Of a stretch of 64,000 nucleotides of DNA, positions 8,720 to 17,711 are shown piece after piece (position 1 is the stretch's first letter; every line of letters begins with the position of its first letter). The DNA is from Rhodoferax sp. (lineage in GTDB: Bacteria; Pseudomonadota; Gammaproteobacteria; Burkholderiales; Burkholderiaceae_C), in NCBI RefSeq assembly GCF_013297935.1, contig NZ_JAAFIX010000001.1:186001-250000 (forward strand). Direction: 5' to 3'. The position numbers and the translations under genes were made by a program. The notes under the pieces are model-generated. The model was not told the DNA's origin. It did no database searches and saw only the letters and a list, made by a program, of their open reading frames with translations.

Positions 8720-9877
8720 ATGCAAAAACGTAGCTTCCTTCAAGGCACCTTTCTCGTGGCGACACTGTTGAGCGGCCTGCCTCTGCATGCGCAGACTGTG
8801 GATGCGCCCACCGTGGTCCGGAACTACGCAGCCTTGGTGTCCGCCAACTACCAGGACACGCTGACCAGTGCCCTGACTTTGCAAAAAACCATTGGTGCAC
8901 TGACCGCCAGCCCTTCTGCCCAAGGGCTTGAAGACGCCAAAAAGGCCTGGCTCGCCGCGCGTGAGTTTTATGGCCAAACGGAAGCCTTCCGCTTCTACAG
9001 CGGCCCCATCGACGATGACAACGGCCCTGAAGGCCGCCTGAATGCGTGGCCCCTGGATGAGTCTTACATCGACAGCGTTGCGGGCAAGCCCAAAGCCGGC
9101 ATCGTCAACAACCTCAAAGTCAAAATCAACAAAGCCACCCTCGCCAAGCTCAATGAGCGCGGTGGCGAGGAAAACATTGCCGCCGGTTGGCACGCTATTG
9201 AATTTCTGCTGTGGGGCCAGGACCAGAGTGACACCGGCCCCGGCAATCGCTCGTTTGAAGACTTTGTGGATGGCAAGGCCGCCAACGCGGACCGTCGGCG
9301 CACCTACCTGACTGTGGTGACCGAGCTGCTGATCGACGACCTGAGCTTCCTCGTCAAAGCCTGGACTCCCGGCGCTAAAAACTACCGCGCCAAGTTTGAA
9401 CAAGGCGGAATCCAGTCCGTGCGCAAGATGATTGTGGGCCTGGGCTCGCTGTCCCGCGGTGAACTGGCCGGCGAGCGCCTCGAGGTGGCCATGAACACGC
9501 AAGACAAAGAAGACGAGCACTCCTGCTTCTCTGACAACACCCACCGCGATGTCGTGGCCAATGCCCAGGGTATCCAAAACGTCTGGCTGGGTCGCTACCA
9601 GCGCCTGGACGGCAGCCTGTTGCAAGGCGCTTCGCTGAAAGACCTGGTGGCCGCCAAGAACGCCGGCCTGGCCGACAAAGTGAGTCAGCAGATTGCACAA
9701 AGCGTTGCCAACGCCACCGCCATTCAGGCCCCGTTTGACCGCGAAATCGTGGGCGCTAAAGATGCACCCGGCCGTGTGCGGGTACAAAAAACTATCGACA
9801 GCCTGGTGCAACAAAGCAAAGACATTACCGAAGCCGCAGCCGCCTTGGGTATTACGAAATTGGCACAAGCCAAATGA
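8720..9877 (+). CDS. Imelysin-family iron-regulated periplasmic protein
   Basis: A 385-residue protein with an N-terminal signal peptide (RSFLQGTFLVATLLSGLPLHAQ). The imelysin GxHxxE motif is G156-W-H158-A-I-E161. Other conserved parts are FRFYSGPIDDDNGPEGRLNA and SCFSDNTHRD. Such proteins (IrpA/ICMP type) sit in the periplasm or outer membrane and are tied to iron uptake; peptidase activity is doubtful for most. It is the first gene of a four-gene operon with a Fur-box-like site upstream and overlaps the next gene by four bases. Confidence 0.93.
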   Translation: MQKRSFLQGTFLVATLLSGLPLHAQTVDAPTVVRNYAALVSANYQDTLTSALTLQKTIGALTASPSAQGLEDAKKAWLAAREFYGQTEAFRFYSGPIDDDNGPEGRLNAWPLDESYIDSVAGKPKAGIVNNLKVKINKATLAKLNERGGEENIAAGWHAIEFLLWGQDQSDTGPGNRSFEDFVDGKAANADRRRTYLTVVTELLIDDLSFLVKAWTPGAKNYRAKFEQGGIQSVRKMIVGLGSLSRGELAGERLEVAMNTQDKEDEHSCFSDNTHRDVVANAQGIQNVWLGRYQRLDGSLLQGASLKDLVAAKNAGLADKVSQQIAQSVANATAIQAPFDREIVGAKDAPGRVRVQKTIDSLVQQSKDITEAAAALGITKLAQAK

Positions 9878-11322
9878 AACTGCGCCCCCGTCAAAAACTG
9901 GGGCTGCTCATTGCAGCCGGGGGCGCTGTTGCCGCCCTGCTGTGGCCTCTCTGGGGCCACAGCAAGGGTGACAAAGCCGGGCGCGCCCAAGGTGAGCTCA
10001 CGGCTGACCAAGCCACTGCTTTTGTTACCGGGCGCAACGCGTTTTCTATGCCGCTGCCCACGCTGGATGACGAGGAGCGCGCACGGTTTGCCGTGGGAAA
10101 CTCGTTTTTTCGCCGCAATTGGGTCGAGGCGCCTGCATCCACCACCGCACGCGATGGCCTTGGCCCGCATTTCATCGCCCGCTCCTGCGGCGGCTGCCAT
10201 GTGCAAGATGGCCGTGGTGCCCCACCCGACTTCCGCCAAGGCCTGAGCGATCAGCCCGTTGCACTGCTGATGCGCCTGTCCGTTCCCGGCACCGGGCCCC
10301 ACGGCGGTGTGGTACCCGACCCTGTGTATGGCGACCAGCTCAACAACGCAGCCATTCAAGGCGTCGAGCCCGAAGGGCAAGTCCACATACGCCACGAGCT
10401 GATACGCGGGCGCTTTGCCGACGGCACGCCCTACACCCTGCGCAAACCCGTCTACTCCCTCACACGCTTGGCCTACGGCCCCTTGGCACCGGGCGCCATG
10501 CTCAGCCCGCGCATTGCGCCGCAGATGGCGGGTGTGGGTTTGCTCGAAGCCATTGCAGAGGCCGACATCCTCGCCAATGCCAGTGCACAGGCCGCGATGA
10601 CTGGCCCCATCAAAGGCACGCCCAACCGGGTGTGGGACGACTTTGCGGGCGCACACCGCCTGGGCCGTTTCGGCTGGAAGGCCAACCAGGCCAGTCTGGC
10701 CAGCCAAACCGCCGGAGCTTTTTTAGGTGACATCGGCATCACCTCGACCCAGCACCCTGAAGAGGCCTGCACGCCTTCGCAAAAAGACTGCCTGGCGGCC
10801 CCCAGAGGCGCCCAGGGCAAGGCCCCTGAAATTGACGACCGCACGCTGGGCGATGTGGTGTTTTACCAGGCCACTCTGGCACCCGCGGCGCGGCGCAATG
10901 TCGACCGGCCCGCTGTTGTGCGGGGGGAGGCCTTGTTTGTGCAAGCCCAGTGCGCCAGCTGCCACCGCCCGAGCTACACCACCGGTGCCCCGCCCTTCCC
11001 GCGCTTATCCAGCGCCAAGGTGTCGGGCCTCAAAATCTGGCCTTACACCGACCTCTTGTTGCACGACATGGGGTCCGGGCTGGCCGATGGTCGGCCGGAC
11101 TACGCCGCCCATGGCCAGCAATGGAAGACTCCGCCACTCTGGGGCGTGGGCCTCATCCACGACGTCAACGGCCACCGCCGCCTGCTGCACGATGGCCGCG
11201 CCAACGGTGTGCTCGAAGCCATTTTGTGGCACGGCGGAGAGGCTGGACAAGCCCGCCAACAGGTGCTTCAACTCAATGCCCGCGACCGCCAGGCGCTGGT
11301 CGCGTTTGTGGAATCTTTATGA
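9874..11322 (+). CDS. Di-heme thiol-oxidoreductase-like protein (DUF1111)
   Basis: A 482-residue c-type cytochrome-like protein with an N-terminal signal or anchor (KLGLLIAAGGAVAALLWPLW). Heme c sites are C105-G-G-C108-H109 and C360-A-S-C363-H364. DUF1111 proteins are distant relatives of di-heme peroxidases and often lie beside imelysins. A role in changing iron redox state during uptake is inferred from that neighbourhood. The gene overlaps its neighbours on both sides by ATGA. Confidence 0.92.
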   Translation: MKLRPRQKLGLLIAAGGAVAALLWPLWGHSKGDKAGRAQGELTADQATAFVTGRNAFSMPLPTLDDEERARFAVGNSFFRRNWVEAPASTTARDGLGPHFIARSCGGCHVQDGRGAPPDFRQGLSDQPVALLMRLSVPGTGPHGGVVPDPVYGDQLNNAAIQGVEPEGQVHIRHELIRGRFADGTPYTLRKPVYSLTRLAYGPLAPGAMLSPRIAPQMAGVGLLEAIAEADILANASAQAAMTGPIKGTPNRVWDDFAGAHRLGRFGWKANQASLASQTAGAFLGDIGITSTQHPEEACTPSQKDCLAAPRGAQGKAPEIDDRTLGDVVFYQATLAPAARRNVDRPAVVRGEALFVQAQCASCHRPSYTTGAPPFPRLSSAKVSGLKIWPYTDLLLHDMGSGLADGRPDYAAHGQQWKTPPLWGVGLIHDVNGHRRLLHDGRANGVLEAILWHGGEAGQARQQVLQLNARDRQALVAFVESL

Positions 11323-12389
11323 ACCGGCGTGCTTTTCTTGTTTTAGTGCCTTTTAGTGCTCTAGCCCTCACAGAATATGCGCAAGCAGCTCCTGAAATCA
11401 TAGCAACCGGCTGCCGCTCAGGGCCTGTGGTCGCCACGCCCTACTACCGCGCTAGTGCGTTGACCTTGGGCGGCATGCAAACCCATTGGCTGCCGCGTGC
11501 GCAAGCCTTCGCACAGTCCGCCGCGGAGTTGGAGCGCTCGGTGCGCGCCGCCTCCAGCCCCACGAGCGCGATGCGTTTGGCGTGGGTGCGCTGCATGCTG
11601 GACTGGGAGCGGCTCGCCGCCGTGCCGGTGGGTGCCGTGCTGGAGCGCCGCTCGGTGCGGACCCTCGACTTCTGGCCCACCCGCACCGTGCAAATACAAG
11701 AGCTGCTGCAATCCGCCAACACCCAAGAGCCCGCGCTCTTGGCCAACCGGGTGCGCGCAGCCGGTGTGGGTGCCAAGGGCCTGCCGGCGCTGGAGTGGCT
11801 GCTCTGGCACCAAGCCAACGAGCCCGGCACCCGCGCCCTGGCCTCTGCCCTCTGCGCTGAGCTCCACGCAGAGGCCGCTGTGCTTTTGCAAGACTACCAA
11901 GCGCGAGCCCGTGCACCGGAGGCGGTGGACGAGGCGCAATCCTGGACCGACTACGGCGAGTGGTTCACCCAGTGCATGGGAAGCCTCGACCAGCTGCGCC
12001 TGAAAAAAATGCGGGCCAACACCCGGGGCAAAGACAGCGCAATCTGGGTCCGGGGGGTGAGCGGCCAAACCGCACCGGCGTGGGCGGAGCAGTGGGAGAG
12101 CATTGCCTTTTTTCTGGCGGGCAGCGCGGCCCGCCGCTGCGGAGCGGCGAACGAAGCGCCCCACAGCTTTACCGACTTGTTGCGCTCACGCGGCCACTTG
12201 GCACCGGCCGACCGGCTGGAGCGGCAACTCGCCATCAGCCAGCAGGCGGTGCTGGCGGCCAACCCGAGCAGGCCCGCCAGTGTGCAGCGCGCGCAGCAAG
12301 CGCTGCTGGCTTTGCACACTCTGGCAAGTGACATGGGGAGCCAGCTCTTCGACTTCAGCCAGGGCTTTACCGATGCCGATGGCGACTGA
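11319..12389 (+). CDS. Second imelysin-family protein, signal peptide encoded by a repeat
   Basis: A 356-residue imelysin-like protein. The GxHxxE motif is degenerate: G154-L-P156-A-L-E159, with His replaced by Pro, so metal binding or peptidase function there is unlikely. The signal peptide starts MNRRAFLVLVP, and residues 11-30 (FSALALTEYAQAAPEIIA) are encoded by a copy of the dispersed repeat. The putative cleavage site (AQA/AP) lies inside this segment. The start at 11319 overlaps the di-heme gene by four bases, and the longer open frame upstream is an artefact. Confidence 0.88.
   Translation: MNRRAFLVLVPFSALALTEYAQAAPEIIATGCRSGPVVATPYYRASALTLGGMQTHWLPRAQAFAQSAAELERSVRAASSPTSAMRLAWVRCMLDWERLAAVPVGAVLERRSVRTLDFWPTRTVQIQELLQSANTQEPALLANRVRAAGVGAKGLPALEWLLWHQANEPGTRALASALCAELHAEAAVLLQDYQARARAPEAVDEAQSWTDYGEWFTQCMGSLDQLRLKKMRANTRGKDSAIWVRGVSGQTAPAWAEQWESIAFFLAGSAARRCGAANEAPHSFTDLLRSRGHLAPADRLERQLAISQQAVLAANPSRPASVQRAQQALLALHTLASDMGSQLFDFSQGFTDADGD
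11351..11407 (-). repeat. Dispersed repeat, copy 2 (inside imelysin signal peptide)
   Basis: Read on the minus strand it runs GGTTGCTATGATTTCAGGAG, then CTGCTTGCGCATATTCTG and GAGGGCTAGAGCACTAAAA. It matches copies 5 and 8 closely. The host frame stays open through it, and the encoded peptide resembles that of copy 5 in rpoS (pattern LAxxxxAQxAPxxIA). Confidence 0.85.
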
Positions 12390-13515
12390 CCCCGAAGCGC
12401 CCCGTGCAGCCCCCACAAGGCGACGGGCGCTCGGTGCCCTGGGCGTGGCTGCGTGGTCGGCGTGCTCGTCCACTAGGGCAGAGGCCGCACAGCAGGTGCG
12501 ATCCGACACACTGCAAGTGCTCACCGCTTGGCAGACCGGTGGCCGGGCCTATGCCGGCGTCTGGACCCCACAAGGCACTCGTTGGGCGACCGCCCTGCCT
12601 GACCGCGCCCATCAACTGTTGCCGCTTCTCGGCACCGGCGCTGGCCGGCGCCAGCAGGCGCTGGTGGTCGCACGGCGGCCCGGCGAATACTTGGCTCGGG
12701 TCGACACCCGCAGCGGGCGCCTGCTGCAACTGCACACCATGGAGTCCGACCGCTACTTGGGCGGCCATGCGGTGCAATCTCCGGACGGGCGTTTCATCTT
12801 CACGACCGAAAGCGATGGCGATACAGGCCAGGGCCTCATTGCCCAGCGCGATACCCACACGCTGGAGGTGGTGCGCGAGTTCGCCAGCGGCGGCATTGGC
12901 CCGCACGCGCTGCTGTGGGCAAACAACGGTGAGCTCATGGTGGCCAACGGCGGAATTCTGACCCTACCGGAGACCGGGCGACGCAAGCGCAACATTCCGC
13001 GCATGGAGCCCAACCTGAGCCGCATCGGCACCCAAAGCGGGCAGATTCGAGAGCAGTTTGCGCTGGACGACCGGTTTTTGAGTCTGCGCCACCTGGCCAT
13101 GGCCCCCGATGGCACGCTGGCGGTCGCCCTGCAAGCAGAACACGCCGACCCCGAACTGCGCCAGGCAGCGCCCGCCTTGGCAATTCTCGGCCCGGAAGGG
13201 CTCAAAGCCGTTCCGTGGACAGCGCCACCCGCTGCTTGGCAAGGCTACGCCGGAGACATTTGCTGGGCCGGGGACACCTTTTGGATCAGCAGCACTTATG
13301 CCGGTCAGGTGGCCGGCTGGTCTTCGTCGGGGGAATGGCGCGGTGCATGGCCCCTGCAGACGGCCGGTGCCCTGATGCCCATGGCGTCGGGTTTTCTCGC
13401 CGGGGGCAGCCAAGAGGCGCTTTTGGGCGCATTGCCAACCGGCACCACCGGCTCGACCGTGCGGCACCGTCTAGGCCAGGGCTGGGACAATCACGCTGTT
13501 TTACTATCTTTTTGA
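12373..13515 (+). CDS. DUF1513 protein, fourth gene of imelysin operon
   Basis: A protein of about 380 residues of the DUF1513 family, predicted periplasmic, with repeated WD/beta-propeller-like strands (GGHAVQSPDGRFIFTTESD, ALLWANNGELMVANGG). The N-terminus has an Arg-rich segment and hydrophobic stretch (RRRALGALGVAAWSACSS), possibly a Tat-type signal. ATG codons at 12373 and 12379 both overlap the upstream gene, so the exact start is uncertain. DUF1513 genes typically accompany imelysins and di-heme DUF1111 genes. The last residues (LLSF) and TGA stop come from repeat copy 3. Confidence 0.87.
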   Translation: MPMATDPEAPRAAPTRRRALGALGVAAWSACSSTRAEAAQQVRSDTLQVLTAWQTGGRAYAGVWTPQGTRWATALPDRAHQLLPLLGTGAGRRQQALVVARRPGEYLARVDTRSGRLLQLHTMESDRYLGGHAVQSPDGRFIFTTESDGDTGQGLIAQRDTHTLEVVREFASGGIGPHALLWANNGELMVANGGILTLPETGRRKRNIPRMEPNLSRIGTQSGQIREQFALDDRFLSLRHLAMAPDGTLAVALQAEHADPELRQAAPALAILGPEGLKAVPWTAPPAAWQGYAGDICWAGDTFWISSTYAGQVAGWSSSGEWRGAWPLQTAGALMPMASGFLAGGSQEALLGALPTGTTGSTVRHRLGQGWDNHAVLLSF

Positions 13516-13562
13516 TAGCTATCTGCGCAATATCTACAAGGGCTAGGCGGCATTTTCTATCA
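13502..13562 (+). repeat. Dispersed repeat, copy 3 (supplies stops to two convergent genes)
   Basis: It reads TTTTTGATAGCTATCTGCGC, AATATCTACAAGGGCTAGGC and GGCATTTT. The TGA at 13513 ends the DUF1513 gene and the TAG at 13545-13543 ends the opposing Sel1 gene. This is one of the best-preserved copies and is about 80% identical over 35 bp to the copy inside lpxK. Confidence 0.88.
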
Positions 13563-14304
13563 TTTTTTCGCCGAAGGCCCGTATCTCGGGGTAGTTGGAC
13601 TGCATCAACTTCTCTCCAGCTTTGCGCTGGTAGGCCGGTGTCGCGGTCGCAGGCACTTTGTGAAGCCAGTGCAAGGCCGCTTGCAAGTCACCCCGCTGCG
13701 CCAGGAGCGTGGCGTAGTTGAATTGCCCGCGAAAGTCCCCGCCCAGCGCGCCGCCTTCAAACCAGACAAACGCCGCATCCAGGTCACGCGCCACCACCCT
13801 ACCGTCTTCATAGAAGTAGCCGATCTTCGTTTTGGACTTGGCGTGCCCCCGCGCCGCAGCATGGCGGTACCACTCCAGGGCGGCCTCGTCGTCGCGGGCG
13901 ACACCTTGGCCGGTGGCAAGCAGGTTGGCGTAGTTGTACATCGCAGCGTCCAGCCCCGAGTGGGCGGCCTGCCGGTACCAGTTGGCAGCGGCGAAAAAGT
14001 CGGCCTCACCACCCCAACCGTTTTCAAAACAACGACCGGCCATGTTCATACCCATCGGGTGCGCTTGCTGGGCTGCTTTCAGGAAATAGGACCGCGCGGC
14101 CTGTGCGTCCCGCGGCAACCCGTGCCCGTCGAGCCGCCACTGGCCGCAAATGGCTTGTGCATCGCCACTGCCGAGTTGCGCTGCGGCCTCCATCCAACGC
14201 GCTGCAGTTACCGGCTCCGCATGGACGAGTGCCTGCCAGTCCTGCGGCAACAGGGAGTCAAGAACGGCTTGAGTGGGTGACAAGTGAAGATCAGGAGCAG
14301 ACAT
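13543..14304 (-). CDS. Sel1-repeat (tetratricopeptide-like) protein
   Basis: A 253-residue protein of Sel1-like repeats. At least four units are visible, such as AARSYFLKAAQQAHPMGMNM, AANWYRQAAHSGLDAAMYNY and AALEWYRHAAARGHAKSKTK. Such repeats form helical scaffolds for protein contacts. There is no clear signal peptide, so it is probably cytoplasmic. The ATG at 14304 is preferred over a TTG at 14313. It diverges from bfd across a Fur-like site, which suggests but does not prove iron control. Its last residues (MIENAA) and stop derive from repeat copy 3. Confidence 0.85.
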   Translation of the reverse strand: MSAPDLHLSPTQAVLDSLLPQDWQALVHAEPVTAARWMEAAAQLGSGDAQAICGQWRLDGHGLPRDAQAARSYFLKAAQQAHPMGMNMAGRCFENGWGGEADFFAAANWYRQAAHSGLDAAMYNYANLLATGQGVARDDEAALEWYRHAAARGHAKSKTKIGYFYEDGRVVARDLDAAFVWFEGGALGGDFRGQFNYATLLAQRGDLQAALHWLHKVPATATPAYQRKAGEKLMQSNYPEIRAFGEKMIENAA

Positions 14305-14337
14305 GGTAAACAAACGTAAATATTTTTAGCGACTATA

Positions 14338-14363
14338 AATGCAAATGCGACAACTTCTCATTT
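14338..14363. promoter_or_regulatory. Possible Fur box between the Sel1 gene and bfd
   Basis: AATGCAAATGCGACAACTTC followed by TCATTT has two half-sites resembling Fur recognition (AATGCAAAT and TTCTCATTT), but with extra spacing. It lies 34 bp before bfd and 34 bp before the divergent Sel1 gene. Confidence 0.5.
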
Positions 14364-14396
14364 ACAATCAATTTTTTCCTCAGCACCGGACTTCCC

Positions 14397-14612
14397 ATGA
14401 TTGTTTGTGTCTGCCACCGCGTATCCGACAAAGAAATTCACCTTCACGCCAGTGAAGGCAAGAGCTTTGAAGACATTCAGATCGATCTCGGTGTCGCCAC
14501 TCAATGCGGCCGCTGCGAGGATTGCGCCCGTGATGTGGTGGAGCAGTGCCACGCCAACGCCACCATGGTGCACGGTGCCTGGAAAACCATCACGATGACA
14601 CGCCACCTGTAA
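14397..14612 (+). CDS. bfd: Bacterioferritin-associated ferredoxin
   Basis: A 71-residue [2Fe-2S] ferredoxin of the BFD family. Cluster ligands are C4, C6, C37 and C40 (MIVCVCHRVSD and QCGRCEDC), with an extra C43. It docks on bacterioferritin and delivers the electrons that release stored iron. It is normally induced by iron limitation, consistent with the possible Fur site before it. It heads the iron-uptake gene series that continues to hemP. Confidence 0.95.
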   Translation: MIVCVCHRVSDKEIHLHASEGKSFEDIQIDLGVATQCGRCEDCARDVVEQCHANATMVHGAWKTITMTRHL

Positions 14613-14627
14613 GTCGTTTTTTTCTAC

Positions 14628-14652
14628 GCAAACAGGAATGCTTCTTGTTTGC
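14628..14652. promoter_or_regulatory. 25-bp inverted repeat after bfd
   Basis: GCAAACAGGAA and TTCTTGTTTGC flank a TGC centre, with 10 of 11 arm positions complementary. It is not followed by a T-run, so it is either a weak terminator or attenuator between bfd and the receptor gene, or an operator for an unidentified dimeric regulator. Confidence 0.5.
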
Positions 14653-14739
14653 TTATATCGTTAGCAAGCCACGTCCCATGCCGAACAAGCGGCGCGAGAA
14701 ATAGCCAGCAAATTCATTTCACTGAACGTTGAGAGCGCT

Positions 14740-16962
14740 ATGCCTACCACTCGCCCCTTCCCGGCCACCACCCCACTAGCGGCCACGCCTGTTACTCTGC
14801 TCCCGCTGGGCGCCATGCTGCTGGCCGGTTCTTTCTCTGCCGTAGCGCAAGAGGCCACGGCCGAACCCGTCAAGTCCCTCAAACCCGTCACGATCACCGA
14901 AAAGGCCGAAGAGGCTCAGGGCAAGGACTCGGTTCGCGCGACTTCGACCAGCATCGGCAAAGGCAAGCAGGAACTGCGCGACATTCCGCAGTCCATCACC
15001 GTGGTCACCGAGAAGCTGGTTGATGACCGCAATCTGGACACCCTCAAGGACGTGCTGCACAACACCGCAGGCGTAACGTTTCAAGCAGCTGAAGGCGGCG
15101 AAGAAGACATCCGCTTGCGCGGTTTTTCGCTTGCTACCTCGGGTGACATCTTCATTGACGGCATGCGGGACCCGGCGTTTTATGAGCGGGATACGTTCAA
15201 CAACGACCGCATTGAGCTCTTGCGCGGATCCGCTTCTATGTTGTTCGGCCGCGGCTCCACCGGTGGAGCGGTGAATCAGGTCAACAAGTCACCCTATTTA
15301 GTGGACCAGAATGAAATCACCACGACCTTGGGTAGCTACAACTACGCCCGGGTTACCGGCGACTTCAACATCGTGACCGGTGAGAGTTCCGCACTGCGCC
15401 TCAACGCTATGACAACGAAGGCCGACAACAATGGCGCGGGAACCAAAATCGACAAACGCGGCGTCGCGGCGTCCTACCGGACCGGCATCGGCGAAAAAGA
15501 CGAATTCCAAGTCGGACTCTTCAGCCTGCAAAACGACAACGGCGTGAACTACGGCATGCGCTGGATCAAGCCGACCTCGGCGTCCGCAACCAGCACCAGC
15601 ACGATCAACGAGGCTATTAAGCCCTCGACCTACTACGGCCTGGACAGTGACTACAACAAGGGTAAGGCCGAATACCTCAATGCAAGTCACACCCATCGTT
15701 TCGATGACGACTCGGAGTTAAAAACCACCATTCGTCACGGCGTGTTCTCGCGTGACCAACGTGCCAGCACGATCAACTACGGCACCACCAATGGCGTAGC
15801 AACCGGCATCAACAATTTCTCGGATGCCACACTCATCACACGCGGTACGGTTCTGAAAATTCAGGACATGAACAGCACCTATGTTCAAAGTGACTACAAC
15901 ACGAAGTTTGAAGCGTTCGGCCTCCGCCATGAGGTACTGGCGGGCGTAGACCTGGCGCTTGAAGGCAAGCGGGTATTTGCCGGCACCGCCATTACCAAGG
16001 CCAGCACCGTGGCGACCAGCACGAGCGGAAGCGGCAGTGTGAATGAATCGTCCCGCGTTATCACGCTGTCCAACGCTTTCGCTGCGGACAACATCGGTGT
16101 GTACGCCCAGGACATGGTGCAAGTAGCTCCCGATTGGAAACTGCTGGGCGGCTTGCGCTTTGACCGCATGCGGGGCAACTATGCCACCTACAACACCGCC
16201 GGCCGTCAAACAGGTGCCTATGAACAGACGATCGGGGATTGGAGCCAGCGCGTCGGCGCACTTTACCAACCTAACGAGTTGAGCTCCTTCCACTTCTCGT
16301 GGGGGACTTCGTTCAACACCTCCGCCGATACCTACTCCTACAGCTCCACCAGCCAGAACACGCCGCCGGAGCAGAGCCGCAACGTCGAATTCGGGGCCAA
16401 GCTAGACAGCGCGGACCGGATGTACACCACCCGTTTCGCCATCTTCCAGTCGACCAAATTCAACGAGCGCAACACAGACCCGGACTCCGCCGCCACGCAA
16501 GCGCTGCTTTCAGGTCAGCGTCACACCACGGGATTGGAAATCGACGCATCCGGACGCATCACACCTCAGTGGGAAATCTACGGTTCCTACATGTGGATGC
16601 CTGATGCCATGATCGACAAATCCAATGCCACCACAGACGCCGCTAAGCAAGGTGCGCGCCCGGGCTTGACCCCGATTCACAGCGGTACCGTGTGGACCAC
16701 CTACCAGTTCACACCCAAGACCCGACTGGGCGCCGGCATCAACTTCCGTAGCGAGCAAGCGCCCGCGACGAACCCCGGCTTCATGGCTCCCGGCTACGCC
16801 ACGCTGGATCTGATGGGCGAATACAAGTTCGATGAAAAAGTGACCCTGAAAGTCAACGTGACTAATGCCTTGGACAAGTTGTACGCAGACTCTCTGTACA
16901 CCAACTTCTATGTGCCGGGCTCCGGTCGCAACATCCAAGCCACTTTGAACTACAAGTTCTAA
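14740..16962 (+). CDS. TonB-dependent siderophore receptor (Fiu-like)
   Basis: A 740-residue outer-membrane receptor with a signal peptide (cleavage near AVAQEA), a plug domain (DIPQSITVVTEKLVDDRNLD, RGSASMLFGRGSTGGAVNQV) and a 22-strand barrel ending in the usual aromatic residue (LNYKF). The sequence resembles catecholate siderophore receptors of the Fiu/PiuA type, and the adjacent piuC supports this. It imports ferric siderophore using TonB-ExbB-ExbD energy, encoded just downstream. The exact ligand is unknown. Confidence 0.93.
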   Translation: MPTTRPFPATTPLAATPVTLLPLGAMLLAGSFSAVAQEATAEPVKSLKPVTITEKAEEAQGKDSVRATSTSIGKGKQELRDIPQSITVVTEKLVDDRNLDTLKDVLHNTAGVTFQAAEGGEEDIRLRGFSLATSGDIFIDGMRDPAFYERDTFNNDRIELLRGSASMLFGRGSTGGAVNQVNKSPYLVDQNEITTTLGSYNYARVTGDFNIVTGESSALRLNAMTTKADNNGAGTKIDKRGVAASYRTGIGEKDEFQVGLFSLQNDNGVNYGMRWIKPTSASATSTSTINEAIKPSTYYGLDSDYNKGKAEYLNASHTHRFDDDSELKTTIRHGVFSRDQRASTINYGTTNGVATGINNFSDATLITRGTVLKIQDMNSTYVQSDYNTKFEAFGLRHEVLAGVDLALEGKRVFAGTAITKASTVATSTSGSGSVNESSRVITLSNAFAADNIGVYAQDMVQVAPDWKLLGGLRFDRMRGNYATYNTAGRQTGAYEQTIGDWSQRVGALYQPNELSSFHFSWGTSFNTSADTYSYSSTSQNTPPEQSRNVEFGAKLDSADRMYTTRFAIFQSTKFNERNTDPDSAATQALLSGQRHTTGLEIDASGRITPQWEIYGSYMWMPDAMIDKSNATTDAAKQGARPGLTPIHSGTVWTTYQFTPKTRLGAGINFRSEQAPATNPGFMAPGYATLDLMGEYKFDEKVTLKVNVTNALDKLYADSLYTNFYVPGSGRNIQATLNYKF

Positions 16963-16992
16963 CCCCTGTTTCACAACCTGTCGCCGACCGCC

Positions 16993-17676
16993 ATGCTTTT
17001 GCACCTGCCCGATCTACTCACCTCTGACGAGGTGGCCCACGCCCAAAACTTGTTGAAAGAGGCACCGTGGGTGGATGGGCGCAAAGGCACTGGCGAGTTG
17101 GCCAAACAGGTCAAGAACAACGAGCAACTGGACCACGATGGCGACATCTCCCGCAGCATCCGCGAAATAGTGCTGCGGGGCTTGGATCGCAGCCCCACCT
17201 TCTTCTCTGCAGCCTTACCTAAAAAAGTGTTCCCACCCCGTGTGAACCGGTATGGCGGCGACAGCAACTTTTACGGCAACCACATTGACGGATCTGTGCG
17301 CTACATGCCCGGCAGCGGGCAGCGGCTGCGCACCGATGTGTCGTGCACGGTGTTTTTGAACAACCCTGACGATTACGACGGTGGCGAGCTGACCATTGCC
17401 GATACCTATGGCGAAAAAACCGTCAAGTTACCGGCCGGGCACGCGGTGCTCTACCCCGGCACCAGCCTGCACCAGGTCAAGCCAGTGACTCGCGGCCACC
17501 GCATTGCCTGCTTTTTCTGGGTCGAAAGCCTAGTGCGCAGCGATGAGCAACGCCGCATGCTCTATGAGCTCGATATGAACCTGCTCGCCATGCGCCGACG
17601 CCATGGAGACTCAGAAGAGACCACGGCCCTCACCGGCGTTTATCACAACATGCTCCGCATGTGGGCAGATACCTGA
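16993..17676 (+). CDS. piuC: PKHD-type Fe(II)/2-oxoglutarate hydroxylase
   Basis: A 227-residue 2-oxoglutarate-dependent dioxygenase of the PiuC/YbiX family. Iron ligands are H97, D99 and H160, and R170 is the likely 2-oxoglutarate salt-bridge residue. Members are regularly encoded next to Fiu/PiuA receptors; the substrate is unknown, and modification of a siderophore or receptor component is often proposed. It lies 30 bp after the receptor gene and its end is close to tonB. Confidence 0.93.
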   Translation: MLLHLPDLLTSDEVAHAQNLLKEAPWVDGRKGTGELAKQVKNNEQLDHDGDISRSIREIVLRGLDRSPTFFSAALPKKVFPPRVNRYGGDSNFYGNHIDGSVRYMPGSGQRLRTDVSCTVFLNNPDDYDGGELTIADTYGEKTVKLPAGHAVLYPGTSLHQVKPVTRGHRIACFFWVESLVRSDEQRRMLYELDMNLLAMRRRHGDSEETTALTGVYHNMLRMWADT

Positions 17677-17711
17677 ACCCTACGGACACCCCTTTGACAA
17701 CTCCCTCAACG

